Part shown: one piece after another, positions 11,504-22,774 of the stretch
Layout: each line of letters starts with the position of its first letter
Position numbering within the stretch: the stretch's first letter is position 1
NCBI RefSeq assembly: GCF_041956535.1
Contig: NW_027192220.1
Coordinates: 133,037 to 183,852, forward strand
Source of the DNA: Calcarisporiella thermophila CBS 279.70
Lineage: Eukaryota; Calcarisporiellomycota
DNA: 50,816 bases
Direction: 5' to 3'
Notes under the pieces: generated by a model
What the model saw: the letters and a program-made list of their open reading frames with translations, nothing else
Told to the model about the DNA's origin: nothing
The model's database searches: none
Made by a program: the position numbers and the translations under genes

Positions 11504-14277
11504 TCACCAAATTTCACACCGATTCTCTGGTACTGGACAATTGAACGCCTGTGCGAACTCGATGCTGTTTCTTGTTACACCTCTAATCCGGACATCATTT
11601 GGAGCGTGTTCGTCAGTCGCATACTAAATGCCGGCAAAAATGGTCAATCTAACATATTAATCCAAGAGGCTGGAATTATGAAATACATACACTTGCTAAT
11701 CTGTTTTCTTGCGTCGCTGCCTCACACCACATATTTGCAAAGGCGACAAAGAACATTTGCTCTGGAGTGAAGTTTTCAAGTCCTGGGAGCAAACGGTTAT
11801 CAGCCTGGCCAGCTTGGGATATCTTCACCCATGCGCTATAGGCCTGTGCGAGACCCCCATTATCTGCTATATTTTCGCTCAGGGTTTGTGAACCATCTAC
11901 CCTGGTAACATTCTCTCCAATAGTCGCCAGTGTGTATTCATTATACTATTCAAAGTGTATGAACTTGTTTAATAAATCGCCAATACTAAATAACGGAGAT
12001 GTAACCTAACCTGGTTGACAAAACACGATGCTCGTTCATTGTATATCTTTGAGGTTTCGTTTGACCACCAGTTGTGATAGCGACCGTCACCATCGAAGTT
12101 CTTTCCTTTACTGTCAAAACCATGCTATAAGCAAGGAAAAAGGGTAAATATAATCAGAAAAATTCTCAATATAAATAAGTTCTTACGATAAGTTCATGCC
12201 CCAATACACCATAAGGACCTCCATATTTAATATAATCCGGATAAGCTGGATCGAAAGAAGGGTGTTGCAAAATGGCTGAATTGAGTAAAAAAGATAATAA
12301 TAATATCAAAATATCTGGATTATTATGGAAATAATTTTTCAAAAGAAAACAATTGGGTTACTTACGAGCAAAGACAGCCATCATATTGGCATTGTCGGAA
12401 TAAAAGGCGTTATAGTCGTGTAAAGTCATATCTGATTCACTTAGATCTTTCCAAGAAAGTGGATTAACGCGTTTACCCAGGCTGGAAAAAGATAGTTGCG
12501 TGAGAAAAATGAGTGCGTTTAATTTATTGATGATATGATCCTCAGTGACGTTCAGAGGAGCATAGAGCTCCAGGATACTCTGACTAGAAAGAGTTTCTGG
12601 ATCAACTTGTGATACAATCGCTGTCTCATGCATCTTATTAACCTACAGAGATGAATAATTAGTCACTTTGAAGTTTTTAGAGAATAGGAGCAACACTGAA
12701 AACATAAGATAAAGTAATACCTTTTCAATTGCATTTTTTCTTGTTACTTCATCTAGCCAAGTAATTTTACTAAGCCGGTCCAAAAATGTATATTGAATCT
12801 GCTTCATAGAAGCTAAAACTTGAGTCCGAGTTGCATTATCGGAATTGAACAGAACGTAATATCTCCCAGTCGCATGGAGCATTAGATTGTCAGCGAAATC
12901 TATACATTGCTGCTCGATAGAGGTTGAGTTGTCCTGCGTGAAAAGAACGTCTAAAAATTTGACCGCAATTTCAAATGCAGTGAATACTTGGAACTTTGAG
13001 TAAGACATGTTAACCAGCATGCTAGAGATATTTCGGTAGATATTCGGGTAATATACGATGATTTTTTCCGGCAAACTTGTGCCCGTTGGAATTAACTCTT
13101 TAAGATATACCTCCCAGTTAACAGCGGGGAATAGAGAGGATAGTTCAGAGATCGTAGGGGTGCTGTAAAATTCTAGTTCATTGGAACTTGGTGGTCTATA
13201 AGATAAGAGTCATTAATCAAAGTGCCAGTTTGTTGAAACAAATAAATTAACACGTACATCTGTTTAATAAGTGATTTATACAAATTCCTAACTTCCAAAA
13301 TATTCTCAACAGCAACGGATGACTCAAGTTTGATGACACCGGGAAAAAATGATTGGATCTTCTGGACAATTGCAGTTATTTGTTCTCTCTCATCCCCGTC
13401 CTTTAATGGATCTTTTACAAGGAAATCTGGTAGTTCTAACTTGAGCATGTTGATCGGGTCGGGTAAATATGCACTCATAGTCGTTTGAAAGAAGGGGTTA
13501 ATTCCATACGTTCCTAATTGACCAAGTAATGTTCCAAGCGCAGTTGAATTTATCTCTGTGCCTGCAGCATCCGCAATTTTTTGAAATAGAACCGCGAGCG
13601 GGTGATCCCCTTGATGATCGCTCTTCCCATTTATACATGCATTATACAATCCACGTACTTTGGCAAGGATATCCTCGTCATTTTTGTCGATATTAACGTT
13701 TTCCCAGCCTTTCACCGGGTTGGATGGATTAAACTTGCCCGTAATTAAATCATTTATGAAATTCTAAGTATATATTCAATAAAATTATTTGAATAAGTCA
13801 GCCCAGAACCAATATTAACGAACGCTTACTTTAGTACGATTTTGATTTTCGTCCAGAATTCTTGCCAGGGGCTTTTCGTCTGTTAGGTTTATTGAGCTAA
13901 TGAAGCCACCACCTAAGGCATGCAAATGGGGTTAAAACGTTATATAAAGAACTGACAAATGCTCTTTTAAATTACAGGAAAATTTATGAAAATCTTCACA
14001 TGGATTAACACTAGGATCCATTGCTGCCTTAAATAACTGAGCAGCATATTTGCATTGAGGAGTATCACAAACCGTTGGTACTGTCTATTCACAATACCGA
14101 AAATTATTCCAGGCTGTGTAATACATAATTGTTCTTTAAACGTTCAAATACCTGAGTCTTTTCTTGATTTTGTCTGATAACCCCTCCCTCCACACCCTTT
14201 AAGATAAAAAGGGTTATACAGAGCAAAACTAGTTTGCTAACAAGACATGTGCCTGTACGATATTGCACAAATAGCAT
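11504..14277 (-). CDS. M13 family zinc metallopeptidase (neprilysin-like), copy A
   Basis: Secreted or membrane-anchored endopeptidase that cuts peptides. Ten exons: 14277-14152, 14084-13976, 13912-13830, 13763-13258, 13195-12721, 12642-12366, 12275-12187, 12124-12011, 11945-11691, 11623-11504; 717 residues. A hydrophobic N-terminus (about residues 13-27) is a signal peptide or anchor. The domain opens with the family's NPCEDF.KFSCGGF block. The zinc motif HELIH is at 552-556, followed by GFDSKGKNFDGDG. The third zinc ligand lies in SENIADNGG (E617). The substrate-binding NAFY motif is present, and the chain ends in the family's CxxW (CEIW). All catalytic residues are intact. An intron separates HELI from the last H. 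Copy B at 33738-36487 has the same ten-exon plan. Codons are AT-rich compared with copy B. Substrate unknown. Confidence 0.93.
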
Positions 14278-15287
14278 TGATAGTTGTTTTTAAATGTTAA
14301 GTACTATATAAAGAGTTGAATTGCAGATAGAATGTGATAAGCAGTTATAGGTGATGTTAATTTATACCCTACTTTCACTTTGTCAAAGTTTCTCGGATTT
14401 TGCCGAGCATTATGTTTGAGGCTCATAACACGGAGACGGCCGAAGCATGTAAAAAGATGTTTCGATGCTGGAATAATTTACATCATACTAATATGAGAAG
14501 GCTTAGCTCAATTCGGTCAAAACCAGCTGGGTGGCAATGTTAAAGGAAGAGAATATAAAGAATATTCTTTTGCCAAAAACTGACTTTCTGTTTTGTGACC
14601 TATCAATAAGCTTCGTTGTCGGATTACCGGAGTTTCTTCCTATGTTTTGATAGTGGTAAAGCAATCATTGCTTAGAAGAAGGCTTTGAATTTTTAATTTT
14701 CTAGCGTTAGGCGAGCTAAAATGGAATAATCTAGCAAGCATAGCAACCGGCAGCTCTCCCATAATATATGTTGGTCAAGCATCCTACTATTTTAAGATTT
14801 CACCAAAACGTGTTAAATAAGAATATAGGCCAATTATGCAATTGAGCTATACTTCTTTCAAGTTCGTTTTCCTCATGATTTGGATGGCCTGCTGACCTTA
14901 ATTTTAGAAGGCGATTTAAGAAAGCAATCGAAGATAGTGGATACAGGGATTAACCTGGATGACCTGTAACAAAAACACACTACGATAATTTATATATTAA
15001 TAAAATATTATATTCAGATCATAACTTAGTTTCAGTGACCATATGTTATTCCTTGTAATTATACGAAATATCTAGGATTTTTGGATATTTGAGGGGCTTA
15101 CGTATTTAAATCTTGTGATAAAATATTACAATTAATGAATAATGATTAGAAATACGATGGATAAAGGCCTTACTAATACGAATCAAACTAATTCATTACC
15201 ACGTTCTAAATATCATAAATACGCTTACTAGTCTTGTTCATTTTTGTTTTTAGGACATATTCCTTGCATTAAAACACATTAACAGTC
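14278..15287. promoter_or_regulatory. Divergent intergenic region between peptidase A and NmrA-like gene 1
   Basis: About 1 kb of AT-rich DNA separating the minus-strand peptidase start from the plus-strand NmrA-like start. It must hold both promoters. No specific element or ORF could be supported. Confidence 0.4.
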
Positions 15288-16413
15288 ATGTCTGATAAAC
15301 CTATTGTTGTTGTGGCAGGGGCTACTGGAGCTCAAGGTAATTTTCTATCGTGGTGAAGCAACTTCAACTTAGGGAGAACTCTCTATTCAATTGAATATAT
15401 TAGGCGGATCTGTTGCAAGAGCTCTCCTACAAACGGGGAAGTATCATGTGCGTGCTATCACGCGTAACCCCGATTCTGAAAAAGCCAGGCAGCTTGCTAC
15501 TCAAGGTGCCGAAGTTGTTAAAGGAAATTTATCAAGCATTGAGGATATGAGACGGTGTTTCACAGGAGCTTATGCTGTTTATGCTGTTACCAACCCGTAT
15601 GATCCGAATAATAAAAAACAAGGAGAGGAATTCCGTCAAGGAAAAAATATGGCAGATGCTGCGCTTGCTAAAGGTGTTCAACATTACATTTGGAGCACCT
15701 TGATAAGTATAGAGAAATCATCTGGGGGAAAGTTCAAAGTAGAGGAATTTGATGCTAAGGAGCGCGTAGAGGAGTACGTGAAAAAGATCGGTCTCCCAGC
15801 GACGTTTGTGAATCTTGGATCTTACTATGAAAATTTCATTCAAAGCAATATAATTTCAACGTCTGAAAAAGGAGACACGGTATATATCAAGAACTTTATC
15901 CAGCCTAGCCATAAAGTGGGAATGCTGGCGGCCAGCATTGACACTGGGGTAAGCAGCGTACTCCTTTTACTTCAATAATCCATATAAACTCACTCCTAAT
16001 TTTATCAATGAATTTCGATCAGAAAGCTGTGGTTGCCATTCTTTCCAACAAGGAAAAATTTGCAGGCAAATATCTGCACCTTAGCGCAAAAAGCTACACT
16101 TTTACTGAATTTGCCGAGATAGCAACCAAAGGTATATAACCGTTTAGCTTCTAAATTTGCTTTTTGTGTTCTTACTGAGCTCATATTATTCTATCTAGTT
16201 TCCGGCATTCAGCACGTTTATAGCTTTCTGTCACATAAGGATGTTAATCCTAAGGATTTCCCCTTCAATCCTGATTTATTTGAATTTTTTGATGGGATAT
16301 TGAGTGAAGAAGAACTTCCCGGTCTCATTGAATCGAGAAAGGAGCTTGGGATAGAATGGTTAGAGTTAGAAGATTATTTGAAAAGTATTAACTATGGAAA
16401 CGATTTTGCGTGA
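15288..16413 (+). CDS. NmrA-like NAD(P)-binding protein 1
   Basis: Atypical short-chain dehydrogenase/reductase fold protein of the NmrA/HSCARG type. Such proteins bind NAD(P) and often act as redox sensors or regulators rather than enzymes. Exons 15288-15336, 15404-15948, 16023-16131 and 16199-16413 give 305 residues. A Rossmann nucleotide-binding motif GATGAQG lies at 11-17 after the first beta strand (VVVA). It is followed by RAITRNPDSEKARQL, the usual second-strand region that selects the cofactor phosphate. AVYAVTNPYDP and HYIWSTLIS are family-typical blocks. No Tyr-x-x-x-Lys catalytic pair is obvious. Gene 2 starts 775 bases downstream with identical intron positions and protein length, so the two are a tandem duplicate. 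In vivo role not known. Confidence 0.88.
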
Positions 16414-17187
16414 TACTTTATTATCAATTTTACAAAATATTTTTTATATACAATTGTACTGAGAACATTTAAATGAAAGTGTTGTATTGAGATATTCTTA
16501 TAAATATATTATGGGCTATCTTAATAAAAAAAATATTCTATGAAAAAAATTACAAAGGAGTAAGCGGGAGCAAAAGAAACTACTGGCCTCTCTCTTATAT
16601 TCTCTAAATTTCCGTTTGTAAAAATATACAGTATATAGAAATGATTAACAATTCATTGTTTTTCTACATGTCTCTTTGTGTTTTTCTTTTGAATTTTTTT
16701 GTAGGATTTAAGAGCATAGCCATAAATATTCCAAAAATTAGCTGAATTAGCTTAAGACATATTTTTTATTGATATCCGTATATTGTTTATTATATGGGAT
16801 AGTTCAGTAATTTTTAACGCCTTAACTACTCAACGTTATTGAAATATTTCAACATTATAACGCGAAAACTAACTAGTTCACTAGTGAATATTAATAAGAA
16901 ATTCTAAACGATGACAAATCGATCTAAGTCATTCCCCGTTTACTAATTAGGATAAGAGATAAGTTCCGGAAATTCTTGTACAAAATTAGCAGTGATTCAT
17001 ATATTGAGAGTATTATACGCATCGCCGCATATGGAGAATTTCTTTACTGATGTGATATTAGTAATGATCAACTAATCCTGCTATTTCCATTCTAAATTGC
17101 ATTATGCACTAGTTTTAATAAGTATATAAATTGCTCGATAAAGACCTTTTACTCAATAACACCAACCAGACAGAAATAATCAAACCG
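16414..17187. other. Intergenic between the tandem NmrA-like genes
   Basis: 774 bases, strongly AT-rich. No ORF or RNA gene recognised. It holds the terminator of gene 1 and the promoter of gene 2. Confidence 0.4.
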
Positions 17188-18342
17188 ATGACAAAGCCTA
17201 TTGTTGCAGTAATTGGAGCAACTGGATCGCAAGGTAAACCGTTAACATAGAATAGGAAGTTTATTCCAAGTCTTTGCTAAATCTTTTTCGCATTTTCTTT
17301 GTCGTTAGGCGGATCTGTTGCAAGAGCTCTCCTGCAAACGGGAGAATATAGTGTACGTGCAATCACGCGAAATACCAATTCGGAACAAGCCAAATTGCTT
17401 GCTTCACTGGGCGCTGAAGTTGTTAAAGGAGATGCTTCAAGCCTCGATGAGATGAAACAGTGTTTCGCTGGAGCCTACGCGGTCTATGCAGTTACCAACA
17501 CTTATGACCCCAATAATCAGAAAGTAGGCGAGGAATTACGACAGGGCAAAAACATGGCAAATGCCGCCCTTAATAATGGGGTACAGCATTTCATTTGGAG
17601 TACCCTGGTGAATTCAGAACAAGTGTCTGAGGGAAAATTTAAAGTCGACGAGTTTGATGACAAGCACCAAGTAGAAGAGTATGTAAAAGAGATAGGACTC
17701 CCGGCCACCTTTGTGGATGTGGCATTTTATTATGAGAATATCGCCGGGGATACTTCATTTCAAGTTTTGAAAAAAGAAGGAGATACGGTTTATATATCTT
17801 ACTTCATCGAGCCTGATGTCAAAATTCCAATGTTGGCTGTTAGTGTTGATCTTGGGGTAAGTAGCATGGTGGTCATTTTCTCAAGCCCCTCATATGGTGT
17901 ACGTAAATAACTGATTATATTCTATTAACAGAAAGCAGTCGTTGAAATAATCTCAAACAGAAATAAGTATTTAGGAAAAACAATACCGCTAATTGGCAAG
18001 GGTTACACATTCAACGAATATGCAGAAATAGCAACAAAAGGTATACATCTCTCTAACTATTTCTACATGCCAATGTCTTCATTCAATTACCTTGATTGAA
18101 CTGACAGACTTTTTTTCATCTCTATAGTTACGGGAATAAAGCACGAATACCGATATATACCGCCTCAAAGTATTCCTCCAGAAAGCCCAGTGAATCCAGT
18201 TTTATTTGAATTTTTCAACTGGATGTTTTCCCAGCAACGACAGCCATATGAATCAAACAAGGAGCTAGGGATCGAGTGGGTGCTGTTGGAGGATTATCTG
18301 AGGAGCATTGGCTATGGGAAACGGAATAATTTGCATATCTAA
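17188..18342 (+). CDS. NmrA-like NAD(P)-binding protein 2
   Basis: Tandem paralogue of the preceding gene with the same four-exon plan: 17188-17233, 17309-17856, 17932-18040 and 18128-18342; also 305 residues. The Rossmann motif is GATGSQG at 10-16. The blocks RAITRNTNSEQAKLL, AVYAVTNTYDPNN and HFIWSTLVNSEQ align directly with copy 1. Copy 1 has a run of lysines (DPNNKKQGEEF) where this copy has DPNNQKVGEEL. The last exon is the most diverged part (ISSPPES-type linker region and FNWMFSQQRQPYE versus FDGILSEEELPGL). Likely function is NAD(P)-dependent sensing or regulation, by family only. Divergence with the frame kept intact indicates that both copies are under selection. Confidence 0.88.
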
Positions 18343-19389
18343 CTTTAGAATAACTTGAATAATTTTACTTGGCAGTATTATTCATTTCTTGTTCCCAATT
18401 TTAAAATGTTTAAGCTGTGAGCAAGGCAAAAATATATTGACATACTTGCCCTGAATATTCATCTATAAAATTAGAATAGGAATGATATTATTCTTTCAAT
18501 TTATTACTAAGTATTGACGTATTATTTTTAAGGCATCTAATAGTTTGTATCGTAGGCTTCAGTATTTATCAGATATAAATTGAATGTTTACTGGATTCAA
18601 CCACAAGTTGGTCGACGCTTTTGAAGAGCACGGGTGCTTGGACTCACAATTCTGATCTTCAATTATTTTAGAGAACCGTAAAATCTCGAAGAAAAAAAAC
18701 TTATCTAACATTTAATGGCACATTGAGTTAAGAAAAGAACCGAGCGTGTAAATTAGAGGGAAAATAAAAACTATCATATATATCGATTTTTTAATTTACT
18801 ACTTATTCGCTAAGATTAATCTCGTCATTCTGAAAATGGGTGATTTTTTTTCCTCATTTAGGATTGATCTCATCAAGCTATTTTTGTATATATCCGATTC
18901 CAATATAATCAGTTTGAAGTTCCGCCTATATGTTGTTTTCTCTTTTTTTTTTCTTTTTAAGATCAACCAAATCACACCCGGACATTAAAGGTGAGATTAG
19001 TTTTAGACTCTAACATTGAGGCTGCTAAAACACATCATAATTATAATCCGCCAGTATTCTCCTCTATATCCTCCTTCTTTTCCAATTTGCTCTGGACGTT
19101 TATCCTTAATTGGGAAAGAGAGGGAATTTCGTTTACCCTGAGATATTATCTTCATTCATCTCTATTCGTTTTTACACCCTTCTTCCTTTATAATTTTCTT
19201 TTTTCAAATTTTCCTACTCCCGGGAGACGCTGAGGATTAGAAGCGCATTTGCCGCTTGAACGCACTTTAAATATAAGCAATAGGTTGGCGGGGTTTTTAT
19301 TTCTTAATCCAAGAAAAGAAGTCAAACCCGCAAGAGTTCGGTGGTTAAATATTTTTTTGCGCTTAATCTTCAACATATTACTCTCAACG
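18343..19389. promoter_or_regulatory. Intergenic region and probable 5' leader of the Zn2Cys6 gene
   Basis: About 1 kb. The left part is AT-rich. The right part (about 18930-19200) is rich in pyrimidine runs, as is common near fungal transcription starts. Open frames here have no recognisable protein features. I see no RNA gene. Confidence 0.4.
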
Positions 19390-20323
19390 ATGGCCACTCA
19401 CGATCGCTATTATACGGCTGATGGCGACATGACTACAACCTCATCGTCTTTTTTGGCTTCATTTTCCCAGCCAACTATGCAGGCAGATCTATCACACTAT
19501 CACCACGCTCATCACCAAAATGGAAACGGTCATGGGCTGGAGACGTCCCCAGTGAAACCGAAGCGTCAGCAGGTGAAAAATGCATGCGGTAAGCTCATCA
19601 AGTCGATGATACATCTATCCACAATTTATTCAGCTGAACTCGTATATTTCCTTATCAGTTAATTGTCAGCGAGCTTGTAAGAAATGCGATGAGGGACGGC
19701 CTTGTCAGCGGTGCGTGAAATACAATCTGACTGCTACTTGCGTGGATTCACCCCGCAAGGAACGACAAAAAGGTATCAAACGGGGTCCGTATAAACGCAG
19801 AAAGAAAGCTGGAGAAGGTAAGAGTGTTTCTTTTAGTTGTGAGATAAATGGGTCAATAGAGAGGAAGAAACTAAGTTGCTTTTGAACTCTTGCTTCATAA
19901 TCAGATAAAGCAAATCCATACATGTCCATCAATACAAATGGCTCCAACTCGCCTCTTACGACTCTCCCTCCCTTCGCCTCTGCCGCATCCAATGCTGCGA
20001 CCGACCCCGCCTTCTATACAACTTATGACGCCTACACATATCCCGTTAATCCAGCCGCACTCTTGCATCAACAGCATTTACAGCAGCTACAGGCTCCTTC
20101 GGCATCTTCTGCCAATAACAACTCCATCTCAGCGCCCATTCCCACTCTAGCCACAGTCCCCCATTCCGCACCAACTCCGCCGCCTGGGAGCGGCTCAAGC
20201 AACGGAGGTGGGACAGAGCAGAGCGAGGATGGAAGCAAACTCACCATTCTATCACAACTCTGTAGTGCGGTTTTGCATTCTGACTCGAGAGAAGGCGAGG
20301 TCGAATCAAAAAGTGATAATTAA
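19390..20323 (+). CDS. Zn2Cys6 binuclear-cluster transcription factor
   Basis: Probable nuclear DNA-binding regulator of 258 residues. Exons 19390-19588, 19659-19817 and 19905-20323. The zinc cluster spans C66-C94: C66, C69, C76, C82, C85 and C94 give the canonical spacing C-x2-C-x6-C-x5-C-x2-C-x8-C, with one extra cysteine at 73. An intron lies directly after the first cysteine. A strongly basic block follows (RKERQKGIKRGPYKRRKK), suited to DNA contact and nuclear import. The N-terminus is serine/threonine-rich with a histidine patch (HYHHAHH). The C-terminal half is low complexity (S, P, Q, A) and may be an activation region. No fungal-specific middle homology domain is present, so the protein is much shorter than GAL4-type factors. 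Target genes unknown. Confidence 0.88.
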
Positions 20324-20723
20324 TACTTGTTAAGGTTATTTGCCATTTTGATATTCATATTTCATGATATTATTACTTTATTATTTCTTCCTCTTCCTGC
20401 TTCGCCCTCCTGTTTTTCATTTCCCCTTATTTTGTAGAGACGATACAAGCCTTTTTTCTTCACCTTAAAATAAAATGAGCTTTGGTTTTGATTACGTATT
20501 CATGATCTAATCGAAATGGCTAATTTACGCGTCTTATTGAAGCGATAGGCTGAGTCAATGAAAAATTTTTTCGAACCAACCGTTGTGGAGTTTTCGAGAG
20601 AGGGGAGACTCTAAAATGTAAACGCGTTGTTTGCTCTTTTTCTTTTCTAAATTTTTCCAAACTATTTCATCTTCATATCTTTTGTTTTAATTTGTTTCTC
20701 TATTTAATTAAAATATATAAAAA
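20324..20723. promoter_or_regulatory. Promoter region of importin alpha, with a TGAGTCA element
   Basis: 400 bases holding the terminator of the transcription-factor gene and the promoter of importin alpha. A perfect AP-1/Gcn4-type site, TGAGTCA, is at 20551-20557, about 170 bases upstream of the start codon. That a bZIP factor uses this site is inference only. Confidence 0.4.
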
Positions 20724-22526
20724 ATGGACGTAGCCAGACGCGCTCGTGAATACAAAACCCGAGGCCTCTTTGCCCCAGATGAGGTGCGGCGCCGCCGTGA
20801 GCAAGCTTCTGTCGAGATTCGCAAACAGAAGCGTGAGGAATCCTTATCCAAGCGTCGCAATATGCAGTTCTCGGCCACATCCGACGACGAAGATGATGAT
20901 GCTGATGCTTCCGCTGTGAATGGTAAGAGCAAAGTCACAACCGAAGATTTGCCGGCAATGTGCCAAGCGGTGCTCAGTGGAAATGTGGAACAGCAGCTGC
21001 AAGCAACAATACAATTCAGGAAATTGCTGAGCAGAGAGCGAAACCCTCCGATTGATGAGGTGGTTGCCTGCGGCGTGGTCCCGAAATTTGTGGAATTCCT
21101 AAAAAGCTCTCACCCGATGCTTCAGGTAAAATCCTTGAATCTTAGCGCGATCTTTTGATGTCGACGCGTAAACACGTCGATGAGACGCGTCCCAGATGAT
21201 ATATTAATCTCAAAATTTCTTTATCCTTTTTATTTACAGTTTGAGGCTGCTTGGGCTCTTACTAACGTCGCGTCCGGTTCCTCCCAGCAAACCCAATATG
21301 TGATTGAGGCAGGTGCCGTGCCGGTGTTCGTCGAACTGCTCGCTTCTCCAATCGCAGATGTCAAAGAACAAGCCGTCTGGGCTCTTGGAAACATCGCCGG
21401 TGATAGTCCAGCTTGTCGCGACTTTGTTCTTGCTCAGGGCGCTTTACCTTCTCTTCTTCGCCTTCTCAATGAGTCCTCAAAACTCTCACTTATGCGAAAC
21501 GCGACATGGACACTTTCCAATTTCTGCCGCGGCAAAAACCCACAGCCAGACTGGGCCACCATTTCTGCTGCGCTGCCAGCCCTAGCCAAACTTATCTACA
21601 CTGGAGATGACGAGGTGCTGATTGATGCGTGCTGGGCACTTTCTTATTTAAGTGATGGGCCAAACGAGAAAATCCAAGCTGTGATAGAATCCGGCGTCGT
21701 GCGCCGTCTAGTGGAGCTTCTTGGGCACCAGTCTACCTCGGTGCAAACGCCTGCACTGCGTTCTATTGGCAATATTGTAACTGGGGATGATGCCCAAACC
21801 CAGGTTGTCCTTAACTGTGGTGCTTTACCCGCTCTCCTACACCTGCTTTCGAGTCCGAAGGATGGAATCAGAAAAGAGACCTGCTGGACAATCTCAAATG
21901 TGACGGCGGGTAACGCTCAGCAGATCCAGGCGGTCATCGACGCGAACTTAATCCCTCCGCTTATTAACGTGCTGGCAACTGCGGACTTCAAGACAAAGAA
22001 AGAGGCCTGCTGGGCTATCTCCAATGCGACCTCAGGCGCTCTTGCACGGCCCGAGCAGATACAATATCTGGTTTCTCAGGGCTGTATTAAGCCTCTTTGT
22101 GAACTCCTGACCAGTATGGACAACAAAATTATCCAGGTTGCTTTGGATGGAATTGAAAACATCCTTAAAGTCGGAGAGACCATCCGAGCAAATGACCCCG
22201 ATGGTATCAATCGATTTGCTTTATATGTCGAAGAATGCGGCGGGATGGAAAAGATCCATAACTTGCAGATCCATGACAATGTTGAGGTAATTTGGATTTG
22301 ACTTCGTTCTATCCTATATACCCAATACTAACACTACTCGTACTCTTCTTTCCAGATTTACAAAAAGTCATACAATATCATCGACAAGTACTTTGGTGAA
22401 GAAGACGAGGAGGATGACACAGGCATCGCACCAGAGGTCGATGCAGCGCGCGGCACGTTCGCATTCCAGCAAGATGCAACTGTACCACAAGGAGGTTTCC
22501 AGTTCGGAGACTCGATGCAAGATTAA
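20724..22526 (+). CDS. SRP1: Importin subunit alpha (karyopherin alpha)
   Basis: Adaptor that binds classical nuclear localisation signals and links cargo to importin beta. Exons 20724-21125, 21240-22286 and 22356-22526 give 539 residues, the normal family length. Residues 1-50 are the arginine-rich IBB domain ([29 protein letters not shown]). An acidic stretch (DDEDDDADA) follows. About ten Armadillo repeats come next, with the typical tryptophan/asparagine ladder for binding cargo: [62 protein letters not shown]. The acidic C-terminus (FGEEDEEDD) matches the CAS-binding tail. Codon use is richer in C-ending codons than in neighbouring accessory genes, fitting high expression. The next gene is convergent, 248 bases away. 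Confidence 0.97.
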
Positions 22527-22774
22527 GCTTTATATTATTAACTTTAGAAACACTTCCTGGCTATTATAGCTTTTCGAAACCTTTTTATATCAACGGGTAT
22601 ATATCACTTTTTCCTATTGCTTACTTTAGATTTTTTTTTAATTTTCACTTTTTATACTTAATATATCATTGGTGACTATTTCATTTAATTTTTACTATGA
22701 AGTGGATAAAAGAAAAAAAAAATGCGACAAAAAGAGATAATTACAATTTAAACTTTCCAGCAACGAAAATCAAG

